Below, piece by piece: positions 1 to 12,215 of a stretch of 64,000 nucleotides of DNA. The position numbers and the translations under genes were made by a program. The notes beneath the pieces were generated by a model. It ran no database searches. It worked only from the letters and a program-made list of their open reading frames with translations, and was not told the DNA's origin. Positions within the stretch are counted from its first letter, which is position 1. Each line of letters begins with the position of its first letter. The stretch comes from Polytrichum commune (Eukaryota; Streptophyta; Polytrichopsida; Polytrichales; Polytrichaceae), in contig OX485807.1 in assembly GCA_950295325.1 (NCBI GenBank), positions 20,555,666 to 20,619,665 on the forward strand, written 5' to 3'.

Positions 1-1358
1 AGAGAGAGACGTTCGCAAAGTTTGTGTGTATCCCAGTCCCACCTCCAGGTTTCCTGAAAAACCTGGACGAGAGGGAACAACAGTAAGGAAGGAAAGTGAA
101 CCTGCCCCTTCTGTTGCTTCCTTCACCCTGTTAGTCGATAGGTTCAAATTATGATAGATTCCGAGTCTCGACGCAGCTTCTGTTTCTGCTTCTGCTTCTA
201 ACTTGGTTAATGTACGCACTTAAGTTACCACATGGCAAGCATGCAGAGATGGAGTTTGTGAGGTAATGAATTAGCTCCCCAAAATGAGAGTCCAATTGAA
301 TTAACTGATAAGCACAGAAGCGACACTGATCCCGTACCTGTGATGCGTACATGCACACATCTATCTAGTAAGCCTCTGTTTGCGGATGTTAGCAGAGCGT
401 CAGAGGGGGGAGGAGGGGGAGGAGGGGCCTACCATATTAAACATGAGGCAGCGAAGGAAGGGACCCAGCCCATCACCCCCAAAATAACAGACACAGAAAA
501 GGCAGTCAGGTCAGCCACTGGATCATGCCATTCAAGGGATAGGTAATAGGTAATAGGTAATAGGTAGTAGGTAGTAGGTAGAGTACACAGTAGGTACTAT
601 GGAATCTGGGAAATGGAATTTCTTGGGAACCGATGAATGTAGTAATAAGACGTTGCAACTTTCCATACTAGACCTACTGTGGGGTTGCTTTAGGTCAGAG
701 GTTCAGGTGGATATTAAAGTCATAGCAACAAACAGTTCCACCATAGCCAACAGAACGAAGCATTCAGCACACAGCCGCATTGATGATGAGGAAAATGATT
801 ACTAGAAAGCCAAAGCCACCTGCCCATTCGCTCGCACCCTAACCTGGCAATTGAGGACAAGGATCAAGGAGCTTAATCTGTCACCATTAACATCATATCC
901 TTCATCCGTCATATCAGGTACCAAAATTGCCCTGAATGACCTCAAATGACCACCAACATATCAGACTGCAAAGATAGGCGAGTTCCATGACCCATTGCAT
1001 CTGAAATTGGTAATTCTAAGCACCATAATACATTAAAGTGAATAATCTGTAAAGCCTATGAATATCACTAAAAATCCATAATACAATAAAGCCCACAAAC
1101 AAGAATTAGTACGAGGCAAAAATGAACCCATAGGCATGCCCAAACTTGCTGCAAAGTTTCACTTTGAGATTCAGGTAGTCTCATCCCTTGTCTATGTGTT
1201 CAAATCACCTTTGTTGCTTTAATATCAACAGGTTACAAGACTCATCCCAGCTACTTGGTCAAAGTAGGTGGAATCTACACCATATCAGAGGTATACAAAA
1301 GCTGCTCAATAAGATTTAAACAAAATAGTATATCACAAAATTTGTCCAAGGTAGGTAA
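1..1358. other. Flanking sequence left of the first gene
   Basis: I see no convincing gene here. A short AG microsatellite opens the window. A heptamer run of AATAGGT/AGTAGGT units lies at about 539-582, and a purine-rich GGGGGGA tract at about 400-428. The stretch 800-1358 lies directly downstream of the minus-strand gene that ends at 1359 and probably holds its 3' untranslated region. Short open frames here lack splice or protein support. Confidence 0.5.
539..582. repeat. AATAGGT heptamer minisatellite
   Basis: About six tandem 7-bp units (AATAGGT drifting to AGTAGGT) are readable by eye. It is a small simple repeat with no coding meaning. Confidence 0.8.
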
Positions 1359-4300
1359 TCAGCGAATCCATGAATCCATAGTCCGTTGCCTTCCTTTGCC
1401 TCCTGACTTCTTTGACTTTGGACATACCCATTCTCCTGCATTTTGTTGCTCTGGTGTGCTTGGATTAACCGAGCCAGATAGTACTTCTGGGCAAGTGTTC
1501 CTCTCTAATGTACTCTGAGGCCAGAAGCTTTTCAAATCACTTGTGCGTAATCTTTTCGGCTTCTGTGCAGATGTAATTATGTCAACACGGTCTCCTGTGA
1601 GATCAATGCATTGAACATCTTGAGTTGCGTCCGGGCTTGATGGAATAGAAAGTGGAAGTGATGTACCTGTGCTCACTATTGGCATTCTATAGTTTTCTTT
1701 ATCATCAAATGTGGGCCTCTTTGCAAAGTCTCTCTGAGAACAAGCATTTTCAAGCATCTCCAAAACTACAGGTTGGTTTGATTTCTTTTTTGTCACATTG
1801 TACGAGCTAGTCTCTAAATGGGGAGATCGATTGGTGTTCTCGGAGAGAGCCTTCCTTTTCCTGTTTTCCCACCTGCGAATGATATCGTCTTCAGGTATTG
1901 AGTATGCCTCTGATAGTGCATCAGCCGGAGGTATTCTATCCACTGATTGCGAAGCAGTCTGCACAAAACAAACAAAGGAAGACATTTCAAAATACTGATA
2001 ATACACATTAATTCTGGGAATATGATTTTCTAACATTTATGACCAAAAAGTTTCAAAACAATTAAGGGACGCATGATTACAAAGACATCTACACAGTCAA
2101 TCAACTGCAATGACGTCTCAAATAACACCATTGTAGAACAGCATTTTCAGTGAGATCAAATTTGTGTCAGTATGATGTAGATAACAAAGCCACACTAATA
2201 TGTCCATCTAAGAAACCAAAGCTACATCCAGCCTGGGCAACTCTGGACTCTTCCAGCAGAATAGAAATAGTTCAGCAACTTGCTGAAATATTATTAATTG
2301 TAAACTATCTGCCTAAGTTACATGATACTCCTGGAGAGCTCATAAGTTGTTGATAATATCTTCATAGCATGCGCATGCAGATATGTGGAGCGTGGGTTGA
2401 CAGAAGATGACAAGCAAGACAAGAGAACATAAATGGAGATGCAAGTCATACCAGGGGTGTCTTGCTTGGTATCTCATCTTGTATCATCAAAGATAATGGT
2501 TTTCCTGGAAGTGGAATATCTGATAGATCAGGATTGCAGATCTGCATGTCTTCTTGTGTGTCCTCTTCAAGAAGTTTGGGATCACAAAGGATACGTGGAC
2601 AGCAATCTTCAGAACCCATAGGGCTGAGCGTGTCCTCTTCAAGAAGTTTGGGATCACAAAGGATACGTGGACAGCAATCTTCAGAACCCATGGGGCTGAG
2701 CGTGTCCTCTTCAAGAAGTTTAGGATCACAAAGGCTTTGTGGACAGCAACCTTTAGAAACCATGGAGCCATAGCTATCATCAGGCACTGAAAGTCCTTCA
2801 GAGCAAGTAAACAAATTGTGTCCATCGTTTATACCCTTTGAGGAGGACTCCGTGACTCTATCATCTGAAGTACCTGATTTGACGTGGAAAAATATCTTGC
2901 ATGAGGAGGGTTGGAAATGCAACTCTCAGACCTACATTGCTCCATTATTAAGACAATTCACATGCACAGCACTAAAGAGTTTGCACACAAAAAAGGAATG
3001 TCACTTCACACTGACTTTGCAAGAAGACAATTCTGAAAGCAAATAAAGCAATACTGGCATATCAAGTAGAATATTCAACACAGAAAAATGGAAACACAAC
3101 CAATCTCAAGAAACAATTGAATAGGCATTGGTAATTTGCATTAGGGAAGAGTTCCAGAGACACTGTTAGTAGGACACTACTTCAGCATCATCACAGAAAT
3201 TCTCACCAACAAGCTCGGAAACAACACTGGAAAGTTTCCGATGACTGTCTGCATCATTCTCCTGAAGATGTACAGAGAGGGGTGGCTGTGTTGGATGTCT
3301 CTGCAAAGATTACACATGAGAGAGCATGTTTGAACAATAAGGCAGCGAACTTGATCAAGACACAAAAGACTGCTCTTTGCAGTTTATCGTTCATCATTTG
3401 GCAATAGAGGCAACTGAGTTAGGTATGCTTTGCAGTATTTTCTTCATCTCAGGTGGTTAAGTACTCCAACCCTGAATAATACTATATAGCCTAGTGTCTG
3501 TAGAATGCATACCACCAATTCAAAATTGGTCCTTAACACACACAAAATTGTGACATGTACCTGGAATGAAATTGAGTTAGGTTGTGCAGCAACTTCATTG
3601 TCTTCACAAGTCTCAGACTCCTCAAGAGGTGAGGCTTTGGGCAAACCAGGCGTACATTCAACTGGTGTATCCGAATACTCAGGGTCTGCATTATTCACCA
3701 AACCCATCACTTCCAGATATAACCTTGACTCAACATTCAACAATTTCACCTCCTCTAATTTTCAAGACAACCCGGAAAAAGTGGGGGCAAATACATAGAT
3801 TAGTGAGGGCTTCTATGAAAAAGAGATAATCATCCTTTATCTAAAGAGACAACAACCTTCCAGAAATAACCTGCTCTATGCCACATCACAAACCTCTAAA
3901 TACATACAGTATATCAACTCATTTTATATTGATTCAATCACATCAAACTACAACATTCAATCAATGCCTATTAAACATAGGACTGCGATTTTGTTATTTT
4001 GTTCCTACATTTTATAGTTGCAAGACCTAAAAGGCTGAACTATAGATTGAACCAATGTTGAATGAATCCTTAGCTAAATAATGAATTAGCTCTGGAATGA
4101 TTTGAACCTCAAGTGTATGTACCATGTACAAACAGTACTCAACATTAAACATTGGTCTCTTGCAATTTGCAGTGCATTGTCAATGAAAACTGGAAGGTAG
4201 AGACATGTGTGTCATAAACACAGATGTCTGGACCTGGATTTCAGTGGTCATGAGCTGCCTGCATAGGTGGACCTCACAGATTGCAGAACACAAAGCAAAA

Positions 4301-4940
4301 TTGTACTGCAATATGGATGCAGACAGCGGCTTGCTAGTGATTAACATAGCTCTTGTTTCAGGAAGAATAACTTCAACCCAGGAACGAACGCAATAATGAA
4401 TGCAATACTGTGTCCATTTCAGTTGCAAATCAACAGAGAGCAGCTTCCACAACATTTGCAAATAAATGCCAATACATACCAGATGAAACAAACTTCCCCA
4501 TGCAACTGGTCTCATTCCCTGCAGATGGAAAAAAGATATGCAGACGAATCTATTTACAAAACTAAACTAAAAATAAATAAAACTAAACCCAATTCCAATT
4601 CTATGTCCATTTCGGTTGCAAATTATGAGAGAGCAGTTTACACAACATTTGCACATAATTGCCAATACATTCCTCATAAAACGAACTTCCCCACGCAACT
4701 AGCCCTATACCCTGCAGATGGGAAAAGGATAGGCAGACGAATCTATTTGCAAAAGAACCCTAAACCCAATTTCTTTACAAACAATCTCGTTAGGGCAATC
4801 TCATTAGAGGCAGGCATACCTTCAGAATTGTATGGAGCACTGGGACAGTCCAGCATCTGAGAGGATAAAACCCTGGCATTCGAATATTGGGAGATGGGTT
4901 CACCAGGGGCCAAATCCCATTGCTCCATATTTGTCGACAT
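1359..4940 (-). CDS. Multi-exon gene of unknown function with a triplicated 24-residue repeat
   Basis: I do not recognise the product. The exon chain is partly resolved from GT-AG sites. The first exon runs 4940-4820, starting at the ATG at 4940 (an in-frame ATG 12 bases on also fits), with donor GAAG|GTATGC. Further exons are near 3760-3561 (donor CCAG|GTACATG), 3300-3207 and 2873-2452. The last exon is 1958-1359, after acceptor TTGTGCAG, and ends at a TAG-free stop after WIR. Exons between 3.8 and 4.8 kb are not resolved. The protein is acidic and Ser/Pro-rich, with basic patches (RRWENRKRK) and an acidic IDL motif (CIDLTGD) that could bind SUMO. The 2873-2452 exon holds three near-identical copies of a Cys-rich unit (CCPRILCDPKLLEEDT). 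The C-terminus reads QRTMDSWIR, close to a PCNA-interacting box. A nuclear DNA-maintenance role is possible but only inferred. Confidence 0.55.
2558..2765 (-). repeat. 72-bp tandem coding repeat, three copies
   Basis: Three in-register 72-bp units containing CCTCTTCAAGAAGTTTGGG (plus strand) keep the frame of the minus-strand gene. They encode three 24-residue repeats, each with a CC pair, a later C and the string LLEEDT. The first two are nearly identical and the third differs by several bases. The multiple-of-three length suggests an expansion tolerated inside a disordered region. Confidence 0.8.
4410..4760. repeat. Tandem ~190-bp duplication, probably intronic
   Basis: The block around 4410-4560 (TGTCCATTTCAGTTGCAAAT to GCAGACGAATCTATTT) recurs at about 4602-4752 with roughly 15% differences. 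It lies in an unresolved intron or leader part of the minus-strand gene. No function is evident. Confidence 0.75.
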
Positions 4941-4960
4941 ATCACCACAACTTTCCAAAT

Positions 4961-5420
4961 TCTATCCCAGGTCCAATTCTCTAAAAAATTATCATTGCAC
5001 CATCACTTCGTTCCCAACCTTTTTATTCTGCCTGAATCCAAAAAAACTCTCCACTCCGACATCTCGGTCAGCTCTTATCCCAAGCATTCATCGCCATAGC
5101 CATAGCCACAACAAGTGCCCAATCTACAATACCTCGATCCAAGACCGGAATTTGCTGTAACTCGAAGCTGAAGCTTTTCAAACCCAAAGATTCAGGTTAA
5201 TATATATTTTGTTGGAGCGATTGGATACATGTTTGAAGAGATGTGTTGGCGGGAGGGCACAGGTGGACGCGGGGGAACGACGAGTGTTGACGGAGGCAAA
5301 CGTTCGTCCATCCTGGGTCGCCGAGTATTGTGTGTGTGTATTGTAGAATACATGTATTCTACCATTTATGTATGTATTGTAGATAACATGTAATTTATAA
5401 TTTATATATGTTGTCAATTC
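4961..5420 (-). promoter_or_regulatory. Likely promoter/leader region of the minus-strand gene
   Basis: This region lies directly upstream of the first recognised ATG (4940, minus strand). It holds a CACTTGTTGTGG-rich stretch and then an AT-rich tract with a short palindrome, GTAGAATACATGTATTCTAC, at about 5343. The assignment is positional only. I cannot name a TATA box or start site with confidence. Confidence 0.3.
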
Positions 5421-6839
5421 TATTCAATGTATTTGGATTACGTACAATTGGGGATCCCGATGTGAGATGGGGGAGTCTCTTAAAATGGGGGCACTAGAAG
5501 AAGAGAAAGAAAAACCTCCTACCTATTGTCCATTCATTTAACCATTTTGAACGACATGGAAGAAAGTGTCACTCGCATGTGACCTTGAATTGACATGTGG
5601 ATAGTTATGTATAACTTGTAGGGAAAATGGTTCTCGAGTCAAAACAAACAAATAAATAAATGTTCATGTTCTAGCACCATTGTCATATATATGAGCACGT
5701 TAGCCTTATGCTAACAATGAGTGTCCATGATGCATGATAGGGCGTCGTGCCTTTCTTTCGGAAAGAGGGTTCAACGTATTTAGGGGTAGACCCAAGGTGT
5801 AGGGGGCTGAGGTAGTGACCATGGCCAGGGGCAGGGGGGTGCTTGTTTGTTATTTATTTTTCTTTTGTTTAGTGTTAAGTAAGTGAGGTATTTTATGGCG
5901 TTTTGATGTATGTGTTTTCATGAGGTGTTTGGAGGTGTTTGGTGGTGTTTCTCAATATTGTGTGGTTGTTTAGTTTTTCAATGGAATGTTCGTGATAGCC
6001 TCTCTTTACCCTCCCCCCTCCCTTGTCATGGTAGTGAAGGGGGTCACTACATTGGTTATCCCAATTGTGAAGGGAGGGCTAATGGTGTGTGGGGAAAATT
6101 AGCGAAGGTGACACTAAATATCTTTACATTATGAAATTAGTGCCACCAAAAAATCCAAGTAGCATTGTTCATCCTAGCACAATCCATTGATAATACTATT
6201 CACTAAAAGTACCGGCATTAATCATCATGGCATTAGTCATTGACAACCACGAGTTTCAAATAATCGTCTTCATGGCTCTACAAGCACCTTAGATCATGTC
6301 TTAGCACTAATTCCTTGATATGTATGGTAAATGAGCATGTATTCACGGATTTAGTATCACTTGGTGAACATTTCACCCTCCACTAATTTTGAGACTTAGC
6401 AAAATTAATACCACACACACTAATAGGGATAATCAGTGTGGTTCCCAAGTAGATCAAGCTTACTCGTTACAACATTAAAATGCTAAGAAGTTGGTTGTGC
6501 ATATATATGTAAGGAACAACCTTCCCCAAGAGGAGTTCCTCTTTACACTATACGGTACAACCACATGTTTGCATTATGCTAAATGGATAGAGAATACGTC
6601 ACTTTATCATAATGTGGATCCCTTACATGATTTTATTATATTCTTTAGTTAAAAATAAAGTTGGCATGGGAGTAGGTTATTGGTGTCAATGAATCAACTG
6701 TCAATAAGAATGGGACCCAAAAAGTATTGCAATATTAAAAAAGAGTACATTATAGTACATTGAATTTAAATGTGTTTCCCATGTTATAACATTGTGGTGT
6801 ATAAATAGTAAATAAATAAATAACCAACATTGGGCAATC
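5421..6839. other. Intergenic repeat debris
   Basis: No coding region is supported. The sequence is AT-rich with scattered words such as GGTGACACTAAAT and TTAGTGCCAC, which recur elsewhere between 6 and 13 kb and again near 48 kb. It is probably decayed non-autonomous transposon sequence. No clean terminal repeats could be paired. Confidence 0.5.
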
Positions 6840-7029
6840 CAACATGATTTGAGCCCGTTGGCACTACCCTGCTCAAGAATCTTCTTGGGGTGGGTGGGCT
6901 CTTGGCTTTCTACCTACCTAGCTAGTTTTTTCCGTCAAGTAGAGAGAAGGTTTCAAAGCGGGAATCGAATCGCCAACCACTCCAATCGGAAATGGGTACC
7001 TCTCCACTATCACCCAGTAGGTTAGGGTT
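6840..7029 (-). mobile_element. tRNA-derived SINE, copy 1
   Basis: Read on the minus strand, it begins ACCCTAACCTACTGG. It carries a pol III A-box-like stretch (TGATAGTGGAGAGG) and then a B-box (GATTCGATTCC, one mismatch from GGTTCGANTCC). It continues TTCTCTCTACTTGACGG. The same order of words recurs on the plus strand near 47,620-47,760, so the two copies support each other as one dispersed SINE family. The 3' boundary is not fixed. Confidence 0.6.
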
Positions 7030-7180
7030 ACAAATAGTATGTCTAAATGCATGTATATTGTTTTTTCAATAAATGCATATGGTAACCTAGCTTTCGGCAC
7101 ATGTACCTATGTGTTGACAATGAAACTTTAGATGCTCATCAATCACAAAAGTTAGATGAAAATCTCGGGCACCGTGTCAT

Positions 7181-7522
7181 GGATAACATTACCCAACCCA
7201 AAGGTCTTAACTCCGGCGCGGAGTTCGATGCGGCTCCGGGGAGGTTCGGATGCCAGCTCCGGTGGGTTCGGGTGGGTTGGGGCAAAAATTGCCCCCTATT
7301 TTTTTGATTGGGTGGGGCCTTACTTGATCTCATAAGGGGCCTCCTAGAGTAATTTGGGGCCGTAGAACCCAAATTTAGTAAAAAAAACCAAAAAAAGTCA
7401 TCAAGGGGCCAAAATGGGGAGGGCCAGAAAAATGGACCCACCAGAGCTGGCATCCGAACCTCCCCGGAGCCGCATCGAACTCCGCGCCGGAGTTAAGACC
7501 TTTGGGTTGGGTAATGTTAGGG
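7181..7522. mobile_element. Foldback MITE with 9-bp target duplication
   Basis: Long inverted arms run about 7181-7277 and 7434-7522. Both contain ACATTACCCAACCC, then AAAGGTCTTAACTCC, then GGAGTTCGATGCGGCTCC in mirror order. The element is flanked by identical CCGTGTCAT at 7172-7180 and 7523-7531. No reading frame is carried. The long stem with a 9-bp duplication fits a Mutator-type or other foldback MITE; the superfamily is inference. Confidence 0.75.
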
Positions 7523-7531
7523 CCGTGTCAT

Positions 7532-8644
7532 TGGTCTATAGTTGGAAGTCCGGTGTTTGTATGGGACACGGAATTCATCCCACCTCCCAATCACGAGCTT
7601 GACCTCGGCCACACTCTTGGCATTGTGGGCAAGAGTTTAACCCTCAATGAAGGATTGGGAGACCAAAAAGATGGTGTGAAGGCTTTCTTGAGAAGGTTGT
7701 ATGTGTGAACAAATCAAAATTCGAAACCGTTTTATTCATACTCATGGAAAAATGCCAATAAATTATGTTACACTTAATAATAGTAGTCTTAAAAGCTACA
7801 CTAGATAGTCCTAGTGCTATGGGCCACAATAGTTATCAGTAGCCTATACTAATTATCATAACGCTAATTAATATGGGTCACATTAATCTTACATTCAATT
7901 ATCATTAATTCACAAAAGATTTATAGTAGAAATCAGCATGGACCACATTAGTTGTGTAGTTCTTAGACAATTAATGAGGGTGATTGTGTTTATGTTATGC
8001 TACATTTGTCATGTAACTAATATTCAACGTGTTGGTCAAAAATCTTCACGAAAACACAGGAGAAGAGCATGGGTCTTGGCCCATGTTAATTCCTCCTCAA
8101 CTAGAAAATTAGTGTGGTCCACGCTAATTATTTCGAAGCTTATTTTCCACCCACATGATTTAGTGTACTTAGGGCTAAGGACAAAACACCCAAATTGATG
8201 CAATGGCCTGCCCTTTTCTAACCACAACCTGAGTTCAAATATTAGCCACCATTCTAGCTTGCATGACATTACAGTGAGTATTGTATTTAGTGCGATATGA
8301 AATTCATGTCATTGTGGCTATTTTCTAATTACATTTTCTTTTGAATAATTCTACAAGTATTGTCACATATATTTTAAATTTGAATGAACCTGTGCCAGTT
8401 ATTGAAACAAAGTTATGCATCTTAACAATTTGGATAACGAAATATTGTCATGAATGATTAAAAATTGGATGAAAGATATCATAGTAAATGACAATAATTG
8501 TAACATTGTAAATCTAAGGTGCCCATTTTTATTACAAGAAATGTAAAATAATGTTAAGTTTGCATTTAGTGTTGGTGACACTACGCGGGTAGTTTACAAT
8601 TAGTATCAAGCAAGACAAATAGAATTGGTGACATTAAATACAAT
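7532..8644. other. Intergenic, no gene seen
   Basis: AT-rich sequence with repeated TTAGTGTGG/CACATTAG words. Short open frames have no splice-site or family support. I see no complete element. Confidence 0.5.
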
Positions 8645-8929
8645 CTCGGGGGGTTCACTGGCGAAAATCGTAGAACAACGTGCGATAAAAAATAAGGTCC
8701 AATATATTCATTGTAGATAAAGTTTATAAAAAATGTACATGTAAAATAGGGGATTTTAAAATAATGAAACATGTTTACATGTAAAATACCATCACATATA
8801 ATATTTTCAGGCTTTTTACATGTATAATACCATCACCTTATAATCTTTTATGCAAGGTAAATAACCCCCCCAATAAATAGGTCCCGAACGCACGTGTATG
8901 CAAATATAAGAGGGAGTGAACCCCCCGAG
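8645..8929. mobile_element. P-like MITE 1 (CTCGGGGGG ends, 8-bp duplication)
   Basis: The terminal inverted repeat is CTCGGGGGGTTCACT at the left and its exact complement at 8915-8929. The element is flanked by AATACAAT at 8637-8644 and 8930-8937. The 285-bp interior has no coding capacity and contains ACATGTAAAATA repeats. The termini match those of the large P-like copy B (right end GTGAACCCCCCGAG), so this is a non-autonomous member of that group. Confidence 0.9.
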
Positions 8930-8937
8930 AATACAAT

Positions 8938-11866
8938 ATTTAGTCTAGTACTCAACTATGGTGCAATGTGTCTCAAAAAGAGGGAGGAAAGATAAGAGGC
9001 ATGATCTACCCAATCTTGAGCTTTATATACTTATAGGAACTAAGAGCTGAAGCCCCCCTCAACTAGTCCCCAAACATATTGTTAACCGGTTCTCCCTTCA
9101 TGCCTTTGGGGTGAGTTAAGTGCTTTTAACTAACAATCAATGCTTACGAGTGAGAACATCGTGTAATAATACCTTTTAGAAGTATTAGATCTCCCATGGT
9201 GAAGTACTCTAGTCTTACAAATAATAGAGTCTAGTTGAATGAAAGTCTTCTAGTCGTACGTGGAGTTGAATCTAGTTGGAAATAATGAATGTTGCACCAA
9301 TTTGTTTGGGGAAAACTTCTACATCGACAAAAACAATAAACATTTGAACTCAGAAAATCATTTGGGGACATAACACTCCGGGGGGTAGGACAATCATTTG
9401 GGATAGAGGGAGTACCCGTTACACACCTCCCCACTCAGTGAGCTTCCAAGGTTGTTGTCTTTTGTAGGAGCAGTGGTGACAATGAAAGAATGAAAAAACG
9501 CTCGGGGCCACACTAACACTATGCCATTGTTTGGAACGAGGGGACATGTAAGCAAAGTTGGCTTGAAGAAAACATGTAATAAGAAGAAGGGATGGGGCGA
9601 TGCTAGGCTGGTGATTACACTCCCTTCCTACACATGCGCTAGTTTCATAAGCAAGTTAGGGCGTTTTACACATGTGACCAAGGGGTGTGAGAAAAAATGA
9701 TTTAGAATTTCTCGTGGTCATGGTTGGCAGTCCAAAGACGATGACCAAGAGGACTCCACGCTACTTTTAAAAGCCTTGGTTACATGACATGATTGTAGAA
9801 TGGATTTTAAGAATAAAAACAAAAACCACAAAATAAGTCTTATTTTGTGGTTTTATTTGCATTTGCTAAGAACAAGTCTTATTCAAAACATTTTTTTACT
9901 ACAAAAAAGATGTCCTCATGACACGACCATTGGCATTTTTTTGTTGGGTTCCCTACCACAAAGTCTAGGTGACCACCAAAAATTATCCATTTATGAACAT
10001 GTAAGATTTCATGCACTTTCTCATCCATGTATGACATTGCCACTCTTATTTTTGGTGACCTTGTGTAAAACAAAGAGGGACAACCACTCATTTCTCAACC
10101 AATGAGAGAGCTTAGAAAACAGTGGTCATGGTATTTGGGACTAGTGTAAATAAAGCTTATTTTATAAACCAATTTTTCAGCAGGTTCACCAAAAATGTGT
10201 CATTTTATGTCGATCCCCTTTGCACCTCCCACATTCATGACAAAATTTGGGTGAGAAAAGCATCCCCAAAACTTTATTTACGCACAAAACATGTCGTGAG
10301 AGCATACCTAATAAGTAATGTATTGTATCATTTGTGGCCATGCATAACATGACAAAACTCCTTGGTTGTGGTATGTGGGACCAAGTATCAAATAAGCATA
10401 GTTATCCTTTAATTTTGGGGGAGTCTTCAAACTGAGTATTGTGAGTTTTTTGACAAGCAAAAGTAAACTCTCGAAGTTTCTTTAATCACAGCCTCTTTCT
10501 TTGGAAAGAGGCCATCATGTAGCTACTATGTGATCATGTCATTGTTGACCTGTACATTCCAAGTGATGCAATTTTCCAAGTGTCATTAAGGCACGCTCAA
10601 ATTCCACTAGAAGAAAAAAAATTGTCCATTGCAACCATCTGTTGTGATTCGATCAATGCAACTCACGATGAGGAAAAATGCATAAATAATCATTTTGGTT
10701 GACAACTGAAGGTTTTTGGCTGCAATTTTTGGACAATGAGTAACCCAAACCTTCCGGTTGACAACGATAATGATTTATATAAGCACTAGTACGTCTTGCC
10801 GTGATTCACAATGAACAAATCTTTTCCTAATGTTTTGTGAGGCAATGAACAAGGAGAACCAGCTGCTAGTTACAGTTTGAGAAATCACCGATTGAAGTTC
10901 AAAACTTTGGGAATATTCCCAATCATTTTGAAGGAATATATAGGATGTAAATTACTTCGAAATGATAAAGAAAAACCAAAAGAAGTCAACACGTAACCGG
11001 TTAGAGTTGGAAACACTAGGATCTCGACCGGTTATGCCCAAAAATCTCTCCGGGTATTGCTGCGAGGTGGTTTTGGGGTTCCGGCATTTGGATCTCAAGC
11101 CTCATGTGTGCATTTTAGTATTCAAATGAAACAACTATGTACCACAATTTTGCAATAAAATATACTTTATCACAAATATGTTAAACGTTTTCAATGCACG
11201 TGAATATTGGAGAAGGCATTTGCAACACCCATTTTCGCCATTATTTCCATGACGAAGGACCTTTTACTTAATCAAAGAACATTCTTGCAAATCTCAATGC
11301 TCCAACTTGCCGTTCCCAGTTCCGGCTACATTGTTTATGGTATTTAGTAGGCACGTGCCCTATTTGCGAAGGGCCTAAACGAGATAACTAGAGGTCTCAA
11401 AGTGTTACATCCAGTAATTATCAACATGACACTATTCATAATCATAGGTAACTTTCATAATATGTCGGTGCATCCATTCTATGTTTGGCATTTACCATGG
11501 ACTTTCACTATCTTACCTTCATGGAAGAAACTTAGAAGATAGGAAAAAATTGATGCATGTACAAATAATGAATAGTGTTGATATTTTCAGTATAACCAAT
11601 GCTATGAACAATATTTTCACTGTATAATATTGGGATGAACAATGATTCATGAGAGTAGTGCCAATATGGATTACGATTCGCAAGAATAGTGTTGGGAGTA
11701 TAACCACCCAATTTTACAAGTATTAGTTTGAATGTATGAATAGTAAATGAATATTATTACTTGTTGCAAGGGGGCCACGTAATATAATTGATATATTCTA
11801 GGGTCATGGAACCAATCCACATGGTTGAGTAACGTTATGTTTTTAAAGTGAAGATTTATTTACATT
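8938..11866. other. Gene-free intergenic tract
   Basis: No gene is supported. A 33-bp near-perfect palindrome (AAACCACAAAATAAG arms) sits at about 9824-9857. The part around 10,840-11,100 shares words (GGAAACACTAGGATCT, GCCCAAAAATCTC) with 49,670-49,740, marking one dispersed repeat family. The rest is AT-rich with no pairable ends. Confidence 0.5.
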
Positions 11867-12215
11867 CTCGGGGGGGGGGGGGGTAGTCATTGGTTGGAGT
11901 AGCAATATACGTGCGAACAAATGATAGGGTATTTTTAAAACATGGAGGCAAAATTTTATAAATAGACTTAAGAGTAATATAGGGTATCAAAAATGGCACT
12001 GGACATCTTTAAAGTACTATAGGGTATGGAATAATAGGTAATTTGGAATTATAAGTAATGCAAGCCATTTTTCTATTAACCCAAAGTATAAAATTACATA
12101 ATGATAGCATGTGAAAAAAAATAAGAGAATTGAAAGTAATTACCCCCTATAAAATAGTGGTTGTTCGCACCTATATCCTTAACTTTTTAACACACTGCCC
12201 CCCCCCCCCCCCGAG
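11867..12215. mobile_element. P-like MITE 2, internal-deletion derivative of copy A
   Basis: It starts CTC plus a run of 14 G and ends with 15 C plus GAG, flanked by TTTACATT at 11859-11866 and 12216-12223. The left ~170 bp (TAGTCATTGGTTGGAGTAGC through GGAATAATAGG) match copy A at 13128-13301. The right ~175 bp (AATTTGGAATTATAAGTAATG through AACTTTTTAACACACT) match copy A at 23647-23808. It is therefore copy A's two ends joined with ~10.3 kb removed. Confidence 0.92.

Noticed and set aside
2462-2825. Plus-strand and alternative-frame repeated open frames over the 72-bp repeat
   Set aside because: They are shadows of the minus-strand exon, which has matching splice sites.
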